55,623 nt of DNA from contig SVFE01000010.1 in the NCBI GenBank assembly GCA_015057055.1, positions 1 through 55,623 of the forward strand, in the 5' to 3' direction. Under the pieces are notes generated by a model. That model ran no database searches, was not told the DNA's origin, and worked only from the letters and a program-made list of their open reading frames with translations. Below, one piece after another: positions 17,356 through 26,120 of this stretch (the first letter of the stretch is position 1; the number at the start of each line of letters is the position of its first letter). The stretch is from Lachnospiraceae bacterium (GTDB taxonomy: Bacteria > Bacillota > Clostridia > Lachnospirales > Lachnospiraceae). The translations under genes and the position numbers were made by a program.

Positions 17356-17609
17356 AAAAGATAGCATTTTCGCCGGAGGGTGAAGCACCGGTAGAATTTT
17401 ATGTGTTAGAACAGACCACCATCGGCGGGGTTGATTATTTTCTGGTGACGGATGCCGAAGAAGGTGACGGAGATGCTTTGATTCTCAAGGACTTGTCAAA
17501 AAAAGAAGACACGGAAGCCGTATTTGAAATTGTTTCGGAGGACGCCGAACTGGAAGCGGTGGCAAAGGTTTTTGAAAGTTTACTTGATGATGTCAGTTTT
17601 ACAACGTAG
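17349..17609 (+). CDS. DUF1292 family protein (YrzB-like)
   Basis: An 86-residue, very acidic small protein. It has the DUF1292 pattern: [15 protein letters not shown], then [11 protein letters not shown], and [18 protein letters not shown] at the end. Function unknown in all relatives. The start overlaps ruvX by 7 bp and it precedes RNase J; in Bacillus the equivalent yrzB follows yrrK in the same way. Confidence 0.9.
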   Translation: MLEKIAFSPEGEAPVEFYVLEQTTIGGVDYFLVTDAEEGDGDALILKDLSKKEDTEAVFEIVSEDAELEAVAKVFESLLDDVSFTT

Positions 17610-17637
17610 TATGCTCCGAAAACGGAGGTAACAAAAT

Positions 17638-19311
17638 TTGAAGAAAGTAATTGCAGCGGATGCTGCAGAGTTGAAAATCATTCCCCTTGGCGGTTTGGAG
17701 CAAATCGGAATGAACATTACTGCCTTTGAGTACGGAGACAGTATTTTTGTATTAGACTGCGGCTTGGGATTCCCTGAGGATGATATGTTGGGAATCGACT
17801 TAGTTATCCCGGATACATCCTATCTGACGGATAACATTGAAAAAGTAAAAGGATTTATCATTACCCACGGACACGAGGATCATATCGGCGCATTGCCCTA
17901 TGTTTTGAAGCAGATTAATGCACCGGTGTATGCCACAAGGCTGACGATGGGGATTATTGAACGGAAACTGGAAGAACACGGTTTGGATAAAATCGTTACC
18001 AGAAAAGTAGTAAAATTCGGACAGACCATTACCTTGGGAGATTTCCATGTGGAGTTTATTAAGACCAACCACAGCATCGTAGATGCGGCAGCACTTGCCA
18101 TTTATACGCCCCAGGGAATTATCGTGCACACCGGAGATTTCAAAGTGGATTATACGCCCATCTACGGAGATGCCATTGATTTGCAACGATTTGGAGAACT
18201 GGGAAAGAAAGGCGTGCTGGCACTGATGTGTGACAGTACCAATGCGGAGCGCCCCGGATTTACCCAATCGGAAAAAACGGTAGGAACGACACTTTACAAC
18301 ATATTTGAAGAGCATAAGGATACACGGATTATTGTGGCAACCTTTGCGTCCAACGTGGACCGTGTGCAGCAGATTATCAATACGGCATACCGATTTGAAA
18401 GAAAGGTTGCCATTGAAGGCAGAAGCATGGTGAACATTATCGAAACCGCCATTGAACTGGGGTGTTTAAATGTTCCGGCGGATACCTTAATTGATGTGGA
18501 CATGCTGAAGAATTATCCGGATGAAAAGACGGTAATTATTACAACCGGAAGCCAGGGAGAACGTCTTGCAGCGCTGAGTCGTATGGCGGGAGGAACCCAC
18601 AGAAAGGTTATGATAGGCCCGAAGGATACGGTTATTTTCTCTTCCCATCCCATACCGGGAAATGAGAAGGCCGTTACGAAAATTATTAACGAGTTGTTCC
18701 AAAAGGGAGCGGACGTTATTTTCCAGGATACCCATGTATCCGGACATGCCTGCCAGGAAGAAATTAAACTCATTTATTCGCTGACCCAGCCGAAATTTGC
18801 GATTCCCGTACATGGTGAGTACAAACACCTGAAGGCCCAGGCCAAACTTGCGGAGCAGCTGGGAATTGAAAAGGAAAATATTTTTATCCTCAGCAGCGGG
18901 GATGTGCTTCGTTTCAAGAGCGGAGAGGCAAAAAAAGACGGGAAAGTACCCTGTGGTTCCATTTTGGTGGATGGTCTCGGAGTCGGTGATGTGGGCAATG
19001 TGGTGCTTCGTGACCGGCAGAAACTTTCCGAAGACGGTATCCTTGTTGTGGTGCTGGCGTTGGACGGATACAGCAATCAGGTGGTTGCCGGACCGGATAT
19101 CGTAACCAGAGGTTTTGTGTACGTAAAAGAATCGGACGAAATGCTGGAAGAGGCCAGAACCGTTGTGGATGAGGCTGTATTCCAATGTCAGAGCAAAGGC
19201 ATTTCGGACTGGGGTAAAATTAAAAATACAATCAAGGACAGCCTTGGTGAATATGTCTGGAAAAAGACCAAGAGAAGACCGATGATTTTGCCGGTCATTA
19301 TGGAAGTGTAG
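17638..19311 (+). CDS. Ribonuclease J
   Basis: A 557-residue 5'-3' exo/endoribonuclease of the metallo-beta-lactamase/beta-CASP class, central to mRNA decay in Firmicutes. It begins IIPLGGLEQIGMN and has the zinc motif THGHEDHIGALPYVL (H77, H79, D81, H82), MCDSTNAERPGFTQSE, the beta-CASP strings TTGSQGERLAALSRM and FSSHPIPGNE, and HVSGHACQEE. The start codon is TTG with GGAGG nine bases upstream. Whether it is J1 or J2 cannot be decided here. Inserted between DUF1292 and the MltG-like gene, where Bacillus has nothing comparable; the following YlbF protein may be an RNA-processing partner. Confidence 0.94.
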   Translation: MKKVIAADAAELKIIPLGGLEQIGMNITAFEYGDSIFVLDCGLGFPEDDMLGIDLVIPDTSYLTDNIEKVKGFIITHGHEDHIGALPYVLKQINAPVYATRLTMGIIERKLEEHGLDKIVTRKVVKFGQTITLGDFHVEFIKTNHSIVDAAALAIYTPQGIIVHTGDFKVDYTPIYGDAIDLQRFGELGKKGVLALMCDSTNAERPGFTQSEKTVGTTLYNIFEEHKDTRIIVATFASNVDRVQQIINTAYRFERKVAIEGRSMVNIIETAIELGCLNVPADTLIDVDMLKNYPDEKTVIITTGSQGERLAALSRMAGGTHRKVMIGPKDTVIFSSHPIPGNEKAVTKIINELFQKGADVIFQDTHVSGHACQEEIKLIYSLTQPKFAIPVHGEYKHLKAQAKLAEQLGIEKENIFILSSGDVLRFKSGEAKKDGKVPCGSILVDGLGVGDVGNVVLRDRQKLSEDGILVVVLALDGYSNQVVAGPDIVTRGFVYVKESDEMLEEARTVVDEAVFQCQSKGISDWGKIKNTIKDSLGEYVWKKTKRRPMILPVIMEV

Positions 19312-19342
19312 TTTTGAAATTCAAATAAGAACGGAGAAGCAT

Positions 19343-19669
19343 ATGAACGAGATTAGCGATGAGGTAAACTCTCTAATTGAAGCGGTAAAACAGTCGGAAA
19401 CATACCGTGAGTATGACCGGCAGAAAAACCGCGTAAAAGCAATGCCGGAATTGAAGGCTCAGATTGATGCGTATCGGACAAAGAATTTTGAATTACAGAG
19501 TATGGAAGATGATGAGAGTCTGCAGGAAAAATTGGAAGCATTTGCGGAAGAATATGCAGATTTTGTGGAACAACCGCCGGTGCGGGAGTTTTTAAGTGCA
19601 GAGGTGGCGTTGTGTGTCATGATGCAGGAAGTAACCAACCGGTTGATTGGCAGTCTTGATTTTGAGTAA
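19343..19669 (+). CDS. YlbF/YmcA family regulator
   Basis: A 108-residue helical protein with the YlbF pattern (EAVKQSETYREYDRQKNRVKAM, then PELKAQIDAYRTKNFELQ and VALCVMMQEVTNRLIGSLD). In Bacillus YlbF and YmcA form, with YaaT, the Y-complex that steers RNase Y maturation of mRNAs. Position right after RNase J fits a role in RNA processing, but this is inference. GGAGAA precedes ATG. Confidence 0.88.
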   Translation: MNEISDEVNSLIEAVKQSETYREYDRQKNRVKAMPELKAQIDAYRTKNFELQSMEDDESLQEKLEAFAEEYADFVEQPPVREFLSAEVALCVMMQEVTNRLIGSLDFE

Positions 19670-19688
19670 GACGGAATGGAGTAAAACA

Positions 19689-20066
19689 TTGGATAAGAAA
19701 AAAATCGTGTTTTCAATTTTAAAAACCTTAGCGACAATTGCCGTATTTATTTTAATCGGGACGGCAGTGTTTCGTATTACCGTAAAGGCGTATGACTTCG
19801 GGTATCGTATTTTTGCGGAAGAGCCCATGTCACCGGAACCGGGATACACTATGTCCGTGGCTATCGTGGAAGGAAAGTCGGTTATGGAAATCGGTGAAAT
19901 CCTGGAGGAAAAGGGATTGATTCGGAGTGCCTATTTGTTTTATCTGCAGGAATATTTCTCTTCCTATCACGGGGATTTGAAGCCCGGTGTATATGAACTT
20001 TGCACCGCAATGACAGCGGAAGAGATGATGGAAATAATGGCGCAAAACACAGAAGAGGAAGAATAG
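19689..20066 (+). CDS. MltG-like membrane protein without the catalytic domain
   Basis: A 125-residue protein with one N-terminal membrane segment (about residues 5-27) and an external LysM-like domain: AIVEGKSVMEIGEILEEKGLI and FSSYHGDLKPGVYELCTAM match the N-terminal part of MltG (YceG), the endolytic murein transglycosylase. MltG is normally about 340 residues; the catalytic glutamate region is missing and the frame ends in EEEE. Start TTG at 19689 is chosen because GGAG lies 7 bp upstream; earlier TTG codons in frame lie inside ylbF without a ribosome site. It occupies the place of yrrL (MltG) before yrrM in Bacillus. It may bind rather than cut glycan strands. Confidence 0.75.
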   Translation: MDKKKIVFSILKTLATIAVFILIGTAVFRITVKAYDFGYRIFAEEPMSPEPGYTMSVAIVEGKSVMEIGEILEEKGLIRSAYLFYLQEYFSSYHGDLKPGVYELCTAMTAEEMMEIMAQNTEEEE

Positions 20067-20089
20067 ATTCCTTGTATGGGAGAAATACA

Positions 20090-20731
20090 GTGATTGATCA
20101 GGAAAGAGTACTTGCCTTTATCCATTCGTTGGATAAAGGCAATTCCGAGTTATTGACGAAAATTGAAAAAGAAGCCAAAGCAGATGGTGTGCCTATTATC
20201 CGCAAGGAGATGGAAAGCCTGCTCCGTTTTTTGGTGGTTTCAGCAAAGCCGGAACATATTTTAGAGGTAGGGTGTGCCACCGGATATTCGGCGCTCCTTA
20301 TGTGGGAGGCATCAGGAAAGACTTGCAAGATAACCACGATAGAAAAATATGAAAAAAGGATTCCTGTGGCAAAGACCAATTTTGAGGCAGCGGGAGCGCA
20401 GGATTTCATTACGCTTATCGAAGGCGATGCCGATGCGATTTTAAACGAATTATCGGGGACATTTTCTTTTATTTTTATGGATGCGGCGAAGGGGCAGTAT
20501 TTAAATTTTCTGCCTAATGTGACAAGGCTTTTGGCGCCGGGTGGCATTTTGGTTTCGGATAATGTGCTGCAGGAGGGGGATGTGTGTGAATCCCGATTTG
20601 CGGTGACCAGACGAAACCGGACCATCCATTCCCGTATGCGGGACTATTTGTATGAAATAAAAAATAACGGTGTTTTTGAAACGGCAGTGCTGAATATCGG
20701 TGACGGTGTGGCACTGAGTGTAAAGAAATAA
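20090..20731 (+). CDS. trmR: SAM-dependent O-methyltransferase, TrmR-like
   Basis: A 213-residue class I methyltransferase. Motif I is ILEVGCATGYSALL, the post-motif region FIFMDAAKGQYLNFL carries the metal-binding acidic residue and GGILVSDNVLQEG follows, as in the catechol-type O-methyltransferase family. In Bacillus the equivalent YrrM (TrmR) methylates 5-hydroxyuridine at tRNA position 34 to mo5U, and its neighbours YrrN/YrrO (U32 family) make the hydroxyl. The same adjacency here, with a U32 gene 16 bp downstream, supports this role. Start is GTG at 20090, 6 bp after TGGGAGA; a longer frame from inside the previous gene has no ribosome site. Confidence 0.85.
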   Translation: MIDQERVLAFIHSLDKGNSELLTKIEKEAKADGVPIIRKEMESLLRFLVVSAKPEHILEVGCATGYSALLMWEASGKTCKITTIEKYEKRIPVAKTNFEAAGAQDFITLIEGDADAILNELSGTFSFIFMDAAKGQYLNFLPNVTRLLAPGGILVSDNVLQEGDVCESRFAVTRRNRTIHSRMRDYLYEIKNNGVFETAVLNIGDGVALSVKK

Positions 20732-20747
20732 CGGAAGGGACGTAAGG

Positions 20748-21980
20748 ATGAAAGCAGGAAAAAAGCCGGAACTTCTGATACCGGCAGGCAGTTTGGAAGT
20801 GCTTAAGACGGCGGTGATTTACGGTGCAGATGCGGTATACATCGGTGGTGAAGTATTCAGCCTTCGGGCGAAAGCCAAAAATTTCACCATGGAAGAAATC
20901 CGTGAAGGAATTGCATTTGCCCATGAAAGAGGCGTGAAGGTTTATGTGACGGCCAACATTTTGGCCCACAACAACGATATTGCGGAGGCAGAAACGTATT
21001 TTCGGGAATTAAAGGAAGTCGGGCCGGACGGTCTTATCATTTCGGATCCGGGGCTTTTTACCATTGCAAAACGGATTTGCCCGGAAATCGAGTTGCATAT
21101 TTCGACCCAGGCCAATAACACCAATTACGAAACCTATCTGTTCTGGTGGAATCTGGGAGCGAAGCGCGTGGTTTCCGCCCGGGAACTTTCTTTGAAGGAA
21201 ATCAAGGAAATTCGGGAAAGGATTCCGGAGGAAATGGAAATTGAAAGTTTTATTCACGGTGCCATGTGTATTTCGTATTCGGGACGGTGCCTTTTGTCCA
21301 ATTATTTTACCGGAAGAGACGGAAATCAAGGGGCTTGTACCCATCCCTGCCGCTGGAAATATGCGGTGGTAGAGGAGAAACGACCGGGAGAATATCTGCC
21401 GGTTTATGAAAACGAACGGGGAACCTACATATTCAATTCCAAGGATTTGTGTATGGTAGAGTATATTCCGGAAGTTGTGGATGCCGGTATCGACAGTTTG
21501 AAGATTGAGGGCCGGATGAAGACGGCGCTTTACGTGGCGACTGTGGCGCGGACCTATCGGAAAGCCATTGATGACTGGTTTGCTTCGCCGGATACTTATC
21601 GGCAGAATATGAGTTGGTACAAAGAAGAGATTGCGAAATGTACCTACCGTCAGTTTTCTACCGGATTCTATTTTGGAAAGCCCAGTGAGGAAAACCAGAT
21701 ATATGACAGCAATACCTACATCAGTGAGTATGTGTATCTGGGCATGGTGCAGGATTTTACGGAAGAAGGAAGATGTATTATTACGCAGAAGAATAAATTT
21801 TGCGTTGGGGATGAAATTGAAATTATGAAACCGGACGGACGAAACGTGCCGGTGAAGGTACTGGGGATGTATGATGAAGGGGGAGAAGCGGTGGAAAGCT
21901 GTCCGCATTCCAGACAGATCATCGGGCTGGAACTCAGCGAAGCGGCTGACCGCTACGATATTCTCAGGGTGAAAGGATAA
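20748..21980 (+). CDS. U32 family protein, probable tRNA U34 hydroxylase TrhP
   Basis: A 410-residue protein of the peptidase U32 family. It begins KPELLIPAGSLEVLKTAVIYGADAVYIGG, the TIM-barrel start, and has the U32 signature ESFIHGAMCISYSGRCLLSN followed by QGACTHPCRW; the four cysteines probably hold an Fe-S cluster. Members of this group (TrhP, RlhA) act in prephenate-dependent hydroxylation of tRNA or rRNA rather than proteolysis. Adjacent trmR-like gene points to ho5U34 formation. C-terminal U32 domain present. It ends 6 bp before glnN, so the two are likely co-transcribed. Confidence 0.9.
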   Translation: MKAGKKPELLIPAGSLEVLKTAVIYGADAVYIGGEVFSLRAKAKNFTMEEIREGIAFAHERGVKVYVTANILAHNNDIAEAETYFRELKEVGPDGLIISDPGLFTIAKRICPEIELHISTQANNTNYETYLFWWNLGAKRVVSARELSLKEIKEIRERIPEEMEIESFIHGAMCISYSGRCLLSNYFTGRDGNQGACTHPCRWKYAVVEEKRPGEYLPVYENERGTYIFNSKDLCMVEYIPEVVDAGIDSLKIEGRMKTALYVATVARTYRKAIDDWFASPDTYRQNMSWYKEEIAKCTYRQFSTGFYFGKPSEENQIYDSNTYISEYVYLGMVQDFTEEGRCIITQKNKFCVGDEIEIMKPDGRNVPVKVLGMYDEGGEAVESCPHSRQIIGLELSEAADRYDILRVKG

Positions 21981-21986
21981 AAGCAG

Positions 21987-24098
21987 ATGAGTGACTCATT
22001 AAATGTGGAAGCGATTTTTGGAGAAAATGTGTTTACGCTGGGGAAGATGAAAGAATGTCTTCCGGAGAAGGTTTTTGAAGAGTTTATGAAGGTGAAAGAA
22101 GAGGGCGGAGAACTTTCCCGCTCTTCTGCCGACGTAATTGCCAAGGCGATGAAAGACTGGGCCGTGGAAAAGGGAGCAACCCATTATACCCACTGGTTTC
22201 AGCCTTTGACCGGTATTACGGCAGAAAAGCATGATGCGTTTGTGACCCATCCGGATGAGGACGGCAAAATGCTGATGGAATTTTCCGGTAAGGAATTGAT
22301 TAAGGGTGAGCCGGATGCGTCCTCCTTCCCTTCCGGCGGTCTTAGGGCAACCTTTGAAGCAAGAGGATATACTGCATGGGACATTACATCACCGGCGTTT
22401 TTGAAAGAAGATGCAACCGGCGTGATTCTGTGCATTCCCACGGCGTTTTGTTCTTATACAGGCGAAGCGCTGGATAAAAAGACACCGCTGCTTCGTTCCA
22501 TGGAAGCGGTTAGCCAGCAGGCCCTCAGAATTGTCCGCCTGTTTGGGAATACCGAAGCCACCAAGGTTGTGCCTTCGGTTGGTGCGGAACAGGAATACTT
22601 TTTGATTGACCGGGAAAAATATTTGAAACGGCCGGACCTTATTTTTGCAGGCCGGACACTCTACGGCGCTGCAGCACCGAAAGGGCAGGAGATGGATGAC
22701 CACTACTTTGGTGTAATCCAGGAACGTGTCGGAGCCTATATGAAGGATTTAAATATGGAGCTGTGGAAACTGGGAGTTTCTGCAAAGACCCAGCACAACG
22801 AGGCGGCTCCTGCGCAGCATGAGCTGGCGCCGATATACGAAAACGGTAACATTGCGGTGGATCATAATCAGCTGGTTATGGAGACCATGAAGAAGGTGGC
22901 AGGACGCCACGGACTTACCTGTTTACTTCACGAAAAGCCCTTTGCCGGAGTGAACGGTTCCGGTAAGCATGATAACTGGTCTCTTTGCACGGACAATGGA
23001 GTGAACCTTCTGGACCCCGGTATTACGCCGAATGAAAACATTCAGTTTTTATTGGTACTTGCTTGTATCCTGAAAGCGGTGGATACCCATGCGGATTTGC
23101 TTCGTCAGAGTGCGTCGGATGTGGGAAATGACCATCGTCTCGGAGCGGCGGAAGCACCGCCGGCTATTATTTCCGTATTCCTTGGCGAGCAGTTGGAAGA
23201 TGTGGTAAAACAGTTGGTAACCACCGGTGTGGCAACAGAAGCTAAAGAGGGCGGAAAACTGGTGACGGGTGTATCTACGCTGCCGGATTTGGAAAAAGAT
23301 GCAACAGACCGGAACCGGACATCTCCCTTTGCATTTACCGGTAACAAATTTGAGTTTCGAATGGTTGGCTCAGCCGATTCGGTTGCCAGTCCGAACACTA
23401 CATTGAATGCGATTGTTGCGGAAGCGTTTTGTGAGGCGGCGGATCGCCTTGAGGTTGCAGAAGATTTTGATTTGGCGGTTCATGATTTGATAAAAGAATA
23501 TATGACCAAGCACAAACGAATCATTTTTAACGGAAACGGATATTCGGAGGAATGGGTTAAAGAAGCGGAGGCCAGAGGATTGTCCAATTTGAAATCCATG
23601 GTGGATGCGGTGGATACCCTGACAACGGAAAAGGCGATTAAGATGTTTGAAAAATTCAAAATCTTTACTCGGGCCGAGTTGTATTCCCGCGCAGAAATTC
23701 TTTACGAAATCTATTCCAAGACGATTAATATTGAGGCCCGGACCATGATTGATATGGCCAGCAAACAGATTATGCCGACAGTTATGAAATATACGCGGCA
23801 GCTGGCAGATACCGTACTTGCGGTGCAGCGTGCAGGGGCATCACCCAGAGCGCAGGAAAAGCTTTTAACAGAGGTTTCGGATTTGCTGGAAAAAGCCCAG
23901 GATGCGTTGGAAAAACTAAAAGACGATGAGGCGAAGGCGGCGCAGCTTTCGGATGAAAAAGAAAAAGCATTTTTCTATAAGGATACGATTAAAGCTGATA
24001 TGGAAGCACTCCGTGAGCCGGTGGATGAGTTAGAAATGCTGGTGGACAAAGAGATGTGGCCGTATCCTACCTATGCGGATATGCTGTTTGAATTGTAA
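21987..24098 (+). CDS. glnN: Glutamine synthetase type III GlnN
   Basis: A 703-residue ATP-dependent enzyme that joins ammonia to glutamate. The length of about 700 and strings such as [21 protein letters not shown] (start), [35 protein letters not shown]-type [16 protein letters not shown] and [20 protein letters not shown] define GSIII, the large dodecameric form found in Bacteroides, cyanobacteria and Clostridia; type I enzymes are about 440-470 residues. The start lies 6 bp after the U32 stop and the ribosome site (AAAGGA) is in that gene's end, so expression is tied to the tRNA-modification genes. No separate promoter or nitrogen-control site is visible in the gap. Confidence 0.95.
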   Translation: MSDSLNVEAIFGENVFTLGKMKECLPEKVFEEFMKVKEEGGELSRSSADVIAKAMKDWAVEKGATHYTHWFQPLTGITAEKHDAFVTHPDEDGKMLMEFSGKELIKGEPDASSFPSGGLRATFEARGYTAWDITSPAFLKEDATGVILCIPTAFCSYTGEALDKKTPLLRSMEAVSQQALRIVRLFGNTEATKVVPSVGAEQEYFLIDREKYLKRPDLIFAGRTLYGAAAPKGQEMDDHYFGVIQERVGAYMKDLNMELWKLGVSAKTQHNEAAPAQHELAPIYENGNIAVDHNQLVMETMKKVAGRHGLTCLLHEKPFAGVNGSGKHDNWSLCTDNGVNLLDPGITPNENIQFLLVLACILKAVDTHADLLRQSASDVGNDHRLGAAEAPPAIISVFLGEQLEDVVKQLVTTGVATEAKEGGKLVTGVSTLPDLEKDATDRNRTSPFAFTGNKFEFRMVGSADSVASPNTTLNAIVAEAFCEAADRLEVAEDFDLAVHDLIKEYMTKHKRIIFNGNGYSEEWVKEAEARGLSNLKSMVDAVDTLTTEKAIKMFEKFKIFTRAELYSRAEILYEIYSKTINIEARTMIDMASKQIMPTVMKYTRQLADTVLAVQRAGASPRAQEKLLTEVSDLLEKAQDALEKLKDDEAKAAQLSDEKEKAFFYKDTIKADMEALREPVDELEMLVDKEMWPYPTYADMLFEL

Positions 24099-24115
24099 TA
24101 AGGAGGAATTGAATT

Positions 24116-24616
24116 ATGGATTATAAGGCTTTGCAAAAAATCAGTTACGGGGTGTATGCGGTAACCACATGGAATCAGGGAGAAGCTACCGGTTGTATTG
24201 CCAACAGCGCAATGCAGATTACCTCAGAGCCGGCAACGATTGCGGTGAGTATCAATCATAATAATTACACCCACGGATGCATTATGGAGACGAAGAAGTT
24301 TGCCCTTACGGTTTTGGGCGAGGATGTTTCGCCGGAAGTAATCGGAACGCTTGGTTATCAAAGTGCCCGGGATATTAAAAAGTTTGAGAGTCTTCCTTAC
24401 GAATTGAAGGATTGTATGCCGGTGATTCCGGAGGGCTGTGCTTATTTTACCTGCGATGTTGTGGATACTTTGGAAACAAATACCCATACAATATTTTTGG
24501 GAAAGGTCAGGGAAGCCGGTGTTCTTTCGGATAAAAATCCCATGACCTACGCCTATTATCATCAGGTGCGGAAGGCAAAAAGCCCGAAAAATGCACCGAC
24601 GTATATACCGGAATAA
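24116..24616 (+). CDS. Flavin reductase family protein (FMN-binding split barrel)
   Basis: A 166-residue flavoprotein of the flavin reductase / High-molecular-weight rubredoxin N-domain type. The start KISYGVYAVTTWNQGEATGC and the ITSEPATIAVSINHNNYTH motif, which binds FMN phosphate, are typical, followed by FALTVLGEDVSPEVIGTLGYQS. In anaerobes such proteins often serve as NADH:flavin oxidoreductases or partners of rubredoxin. A very strong AAGGAGG lies before ATG. It follows glnN by 17 bp and is the last gene of this run. The true electron partner is unknown. Confidence 0.88.
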   Translation: MDYKALQKISYGVYAVTTWNQGEATGCIANSAMQITSEPATIAVSINHNNYTHGCIMETKKFALTVLGEDVSPEVIGTLGYQSARDIKKFESLPYELKDCMPVIPEGCAYFTCDVVDTLETNTHTIFLGKVREAGVLSDKNPMTYAYYHQVRKAKSPKNAPTYIPE

Positions 24617-24655
24617 GATGAAATGCTGCCTCTCAAAAGAAAATAAAAAAAATGC

Positions 24656-24684
24656 TTGCATTCTGTCAACGATTGATATATAAT
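24656..24684 (+). promoter_or_regulatory. Promoter of tRNA-Gln
   Basis: TTGCAT at 24656-24661 and a perfect TATAAT at 24679-24684 with a 17-bp spacer, 30 bp before the tRNA. Confidence 0.85.
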
Positions 24685-24713
24685 GGCTAATGCAAGCGTT
24701 GAGAGACGCATAT

Positions 24714-24785
24714 AGCGCTATCGCCAAACGGTAAGGCAACGGACTCTGACTCCGTCATTTCAAGGTTCGAATCCTTGTAGCGCTG
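24714..24785 (+). tRNA. tRNA-Gln (anticodon CTG)
   Basis: A 72-nt cloverleaf with acceptor arms AGCGCTA / TAGCGCT, anticodon stem ACGGA / TCCGT, loop CTCTGAC (anticodon CTG), T loop GGTTCGAATCC and discriminator G. CCA is not encoded. It stands alone with its own promoter and terminator. Confidence 0.95.
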
Positions 24786-24787
24786 CT

Positions 24788-24816
24788 AAGGACTTCTGAG
24801 GAAGTCCTTTTTATTT
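24788..24816 (+). terminator. Terminator after tRNA-Gln
   Basis: A 9-bp stem AAGGACTTC / GAAGTCCTT with loop TGAG followed by TTTTATTTT. Confidence 0.88.
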
Positions 24817-24858
24817 TCGCTTGGCAAAGCGGTCAGAAAAGAAAGGACGGAATAACAG

Positions 24859-25710
24859 ATGAAATTGGGAGAAATGCAGGAACTTCGCGTTGCAAAAAAA
24901 GTGGACTTTGGTGTGTATTTGGAAGAATTACAACCGGGGGAAGAATTGGAACGGGTTCTTTTGCCGATAAAACAGGTACCGGAAGGCATTGCCATCGGGG
25001 AAACACTGACCGTGTTTTTATATAAAGATTCCAAGGACCGGCTGATTGCTACCACGACAACGCCGCTTTTGCAGATGGGAAAAACGGCGGTTCTTAGGGT
25101 GGCGCAGGTCAACAAAATGGGAGCATTTCTGGACTGGGGGCTGGAAAAGGATTTGTTTTTGCCTTTCAAACAGCAGACCAGAAGGGTGAAAGAGGGAGAA
25201 GAAGTATTGGTGTCTCTCTATATCGATAAAAGCAGCCGGCTTTGTGCTACCATGAATGTATATAAATCCCTTTCCTGTGACAGTCCCTACAAAGCGGGGG
25301 ATGACATTACGGGAACTATTTACGAAGAGAGTGATAATTTCGGTATTTTTGTGGCGGTGGATAATTGTTATTCCGCAATTATTCCGAAGAATGAAGCTTA
25401 CGGAAAACTTCGGATCGGGGATGTAATCCGTGGACGCGTTACGAAAGTGCGGGAAGACGGAAAACTAAATCTCAGTATCCGGGAAAAATCCCACGTGCAA
25501 ATGTATCCGGATATGGAAAAGATTCTGGAACTTCTGGATTCGTACCACGGGGCGCTGCCTTTTACGGAAAAAGCATCGCCGGAAGTGATTAAAAGAGAAA
25601 CCGGAATGAGCAAAAATGAATTTAAGCGCGCGGTGGGACATTTGTATAAAGAACGGAAAATCGAAATCACCGACGGAAAAATCAGAAAAATAGAAAATAG
25701 TACAAAATAA
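24859..25710 (+). CDS. CvfB/YitL-like S1 RNA-binding protein
   Basis: A 283-residue protein with three S1-type OB folds followed by a C-terminal winged helix. The S1 pattern is seen in LRVAKKVDFGVYLE, LRVAQVNKMGAFLDWGLEKDLFLPF and ITGTIYEESDNFGIFVAV; the end GMSKNEFKRAVGHLYKERKI is the winged-helix part. In Staphylococcus CvfB binds RNA and affects virulence gene expression; the cellular role elsewhere is unclear. It lies alone between the tRNA-Gln terminator and a heptamer repeat. AAAGGACGG acts as ribosome site. Confidence 0.9.
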   Translation: MKLGEMQELRVAKKVDFGVYLEELQPGEELERVLLPIKQVPEGIAIGETLTVFLYKDSKDRLIATTTTPLLQMGKTAVLRVAQVNKMGAFLDWGLEKDLFLPFKQQTRRVKEGEEVLVSLYIDKSSRLCATMNVYKSLSCDSPYKAGDDITGTIYEESDNFGIFVAVDNCYSAIIPKNEAYGKLRIGDVIRGRVTKVREDGKLNLSIREKSHVQMYPDMEKILELLDSYHGALPFTEKASPEVIKRETGMSKNEFKRAVGHLYKERKIEITDGKIRKIENSTK

Positions 25711-25750
25711 GAAATAAAAAATAAAAAATAAAAAATAAAAAATAAGAAAT
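25702..25750 (+). repeat. Heptamer tandem repeat around the cvfB-like stop codon
   Basis: T residues at 25708, 25715, 25722, 25729, 25736, 25743 and 25750 are spaced exactly 7 bp in an otherwise A-rich tract, giving about seven units of AAAAAAT (three with a C or G replacing one A). The first T belongs to the TAA stop of the gene. Four central units are identical. Such tracts can change copy number by slippage. Confidence 0.85.
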
Positions 25751-25804
25751 AAGGACTGTCAACATAAACCAAGCGGTTTCGGTTGATAGTCCTTTTGCTT
25801 TTTC
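25751..25804. terminator. Bidirectional terminator between the cvfB-like gene and yjfB-like gene
   Basis: A 13-bp stem AAGGACTGTCAAC / GTTGATAGTCCTT (one G-U type mismatch) with an inner hairpin AACC / GGTT. On the + strand it is followed by TTGCTTTTT; on the - strand by the T-rich complement of the heptamer repeat. Confidence 0.85.
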
Positions 25805-25818
25805 GGAATGGTCGCTTT

Positions 25819-26019
25819 CTATACCATCATATCAAAGTTGGAGCCGATATGAGGATTTACGGAACGTTCCATCTGGGCAACGCTTGCTGCATCCATCATT
25901 TTTATAAGACCGTTCCCGGCGATTTCCTGCATATCCATTGCATTCTTTAATACCTGCGTGCTGACTTTGCTCATGAGACCGCTCTGGGCCATACCGGTTG
26001 CTAAACTAGCGATATCCAT
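25819..26019 (-). CDS. YjfB family putative motility protein
   Basis: A 66-residue protein starting MDIASLATGMAQSGLMSKVS and ending SVNPHIGSNFDMMV. This opening and the PH(I/L)GSN(F/I)D ending are typical of the YjfB family, which in Bacillus belongs to the sigma-D (motility) regulon. A strong AAAGGAGG lies 7 bp before ATG. About 100 bp upstream a sigma-28-like -10 box is present. It is isolated from the flagellar genes at 39707-41827 but could be controlled with them. Molecular function is unknown. Confidence 0.88.
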   Translation of the reverse strand: MDIASLATGMAQSGLMSKVSTQVLKNAMDMQEIAGNGLIKMMDAASVAQMERSVNPHIGSNFDMMV

Positions 26020-26120
26020 GCCATCGCCTCCTTTGTCGAAATTTTGGAACAGTGTTCCTTGGAAAAGGAGACACTTCCTCTTATATTATTTATCTAACAT
26101 TTTCATGCAAAAGTCAAGAA

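Noticed and set aside
21009-21908. 299-codon open frame on the - strand opposite the U32 gene
   Set aside because: The U32 signature on the + strand is unmistakable; the antisense frame has no motif.
25702-25750. CRISPR or transposon end
   Set aside because: The repeat is a simple 7-bp A-rich tandem array without spacers; no CRISPR arrays or transposase genes were seen anywhere in the window.
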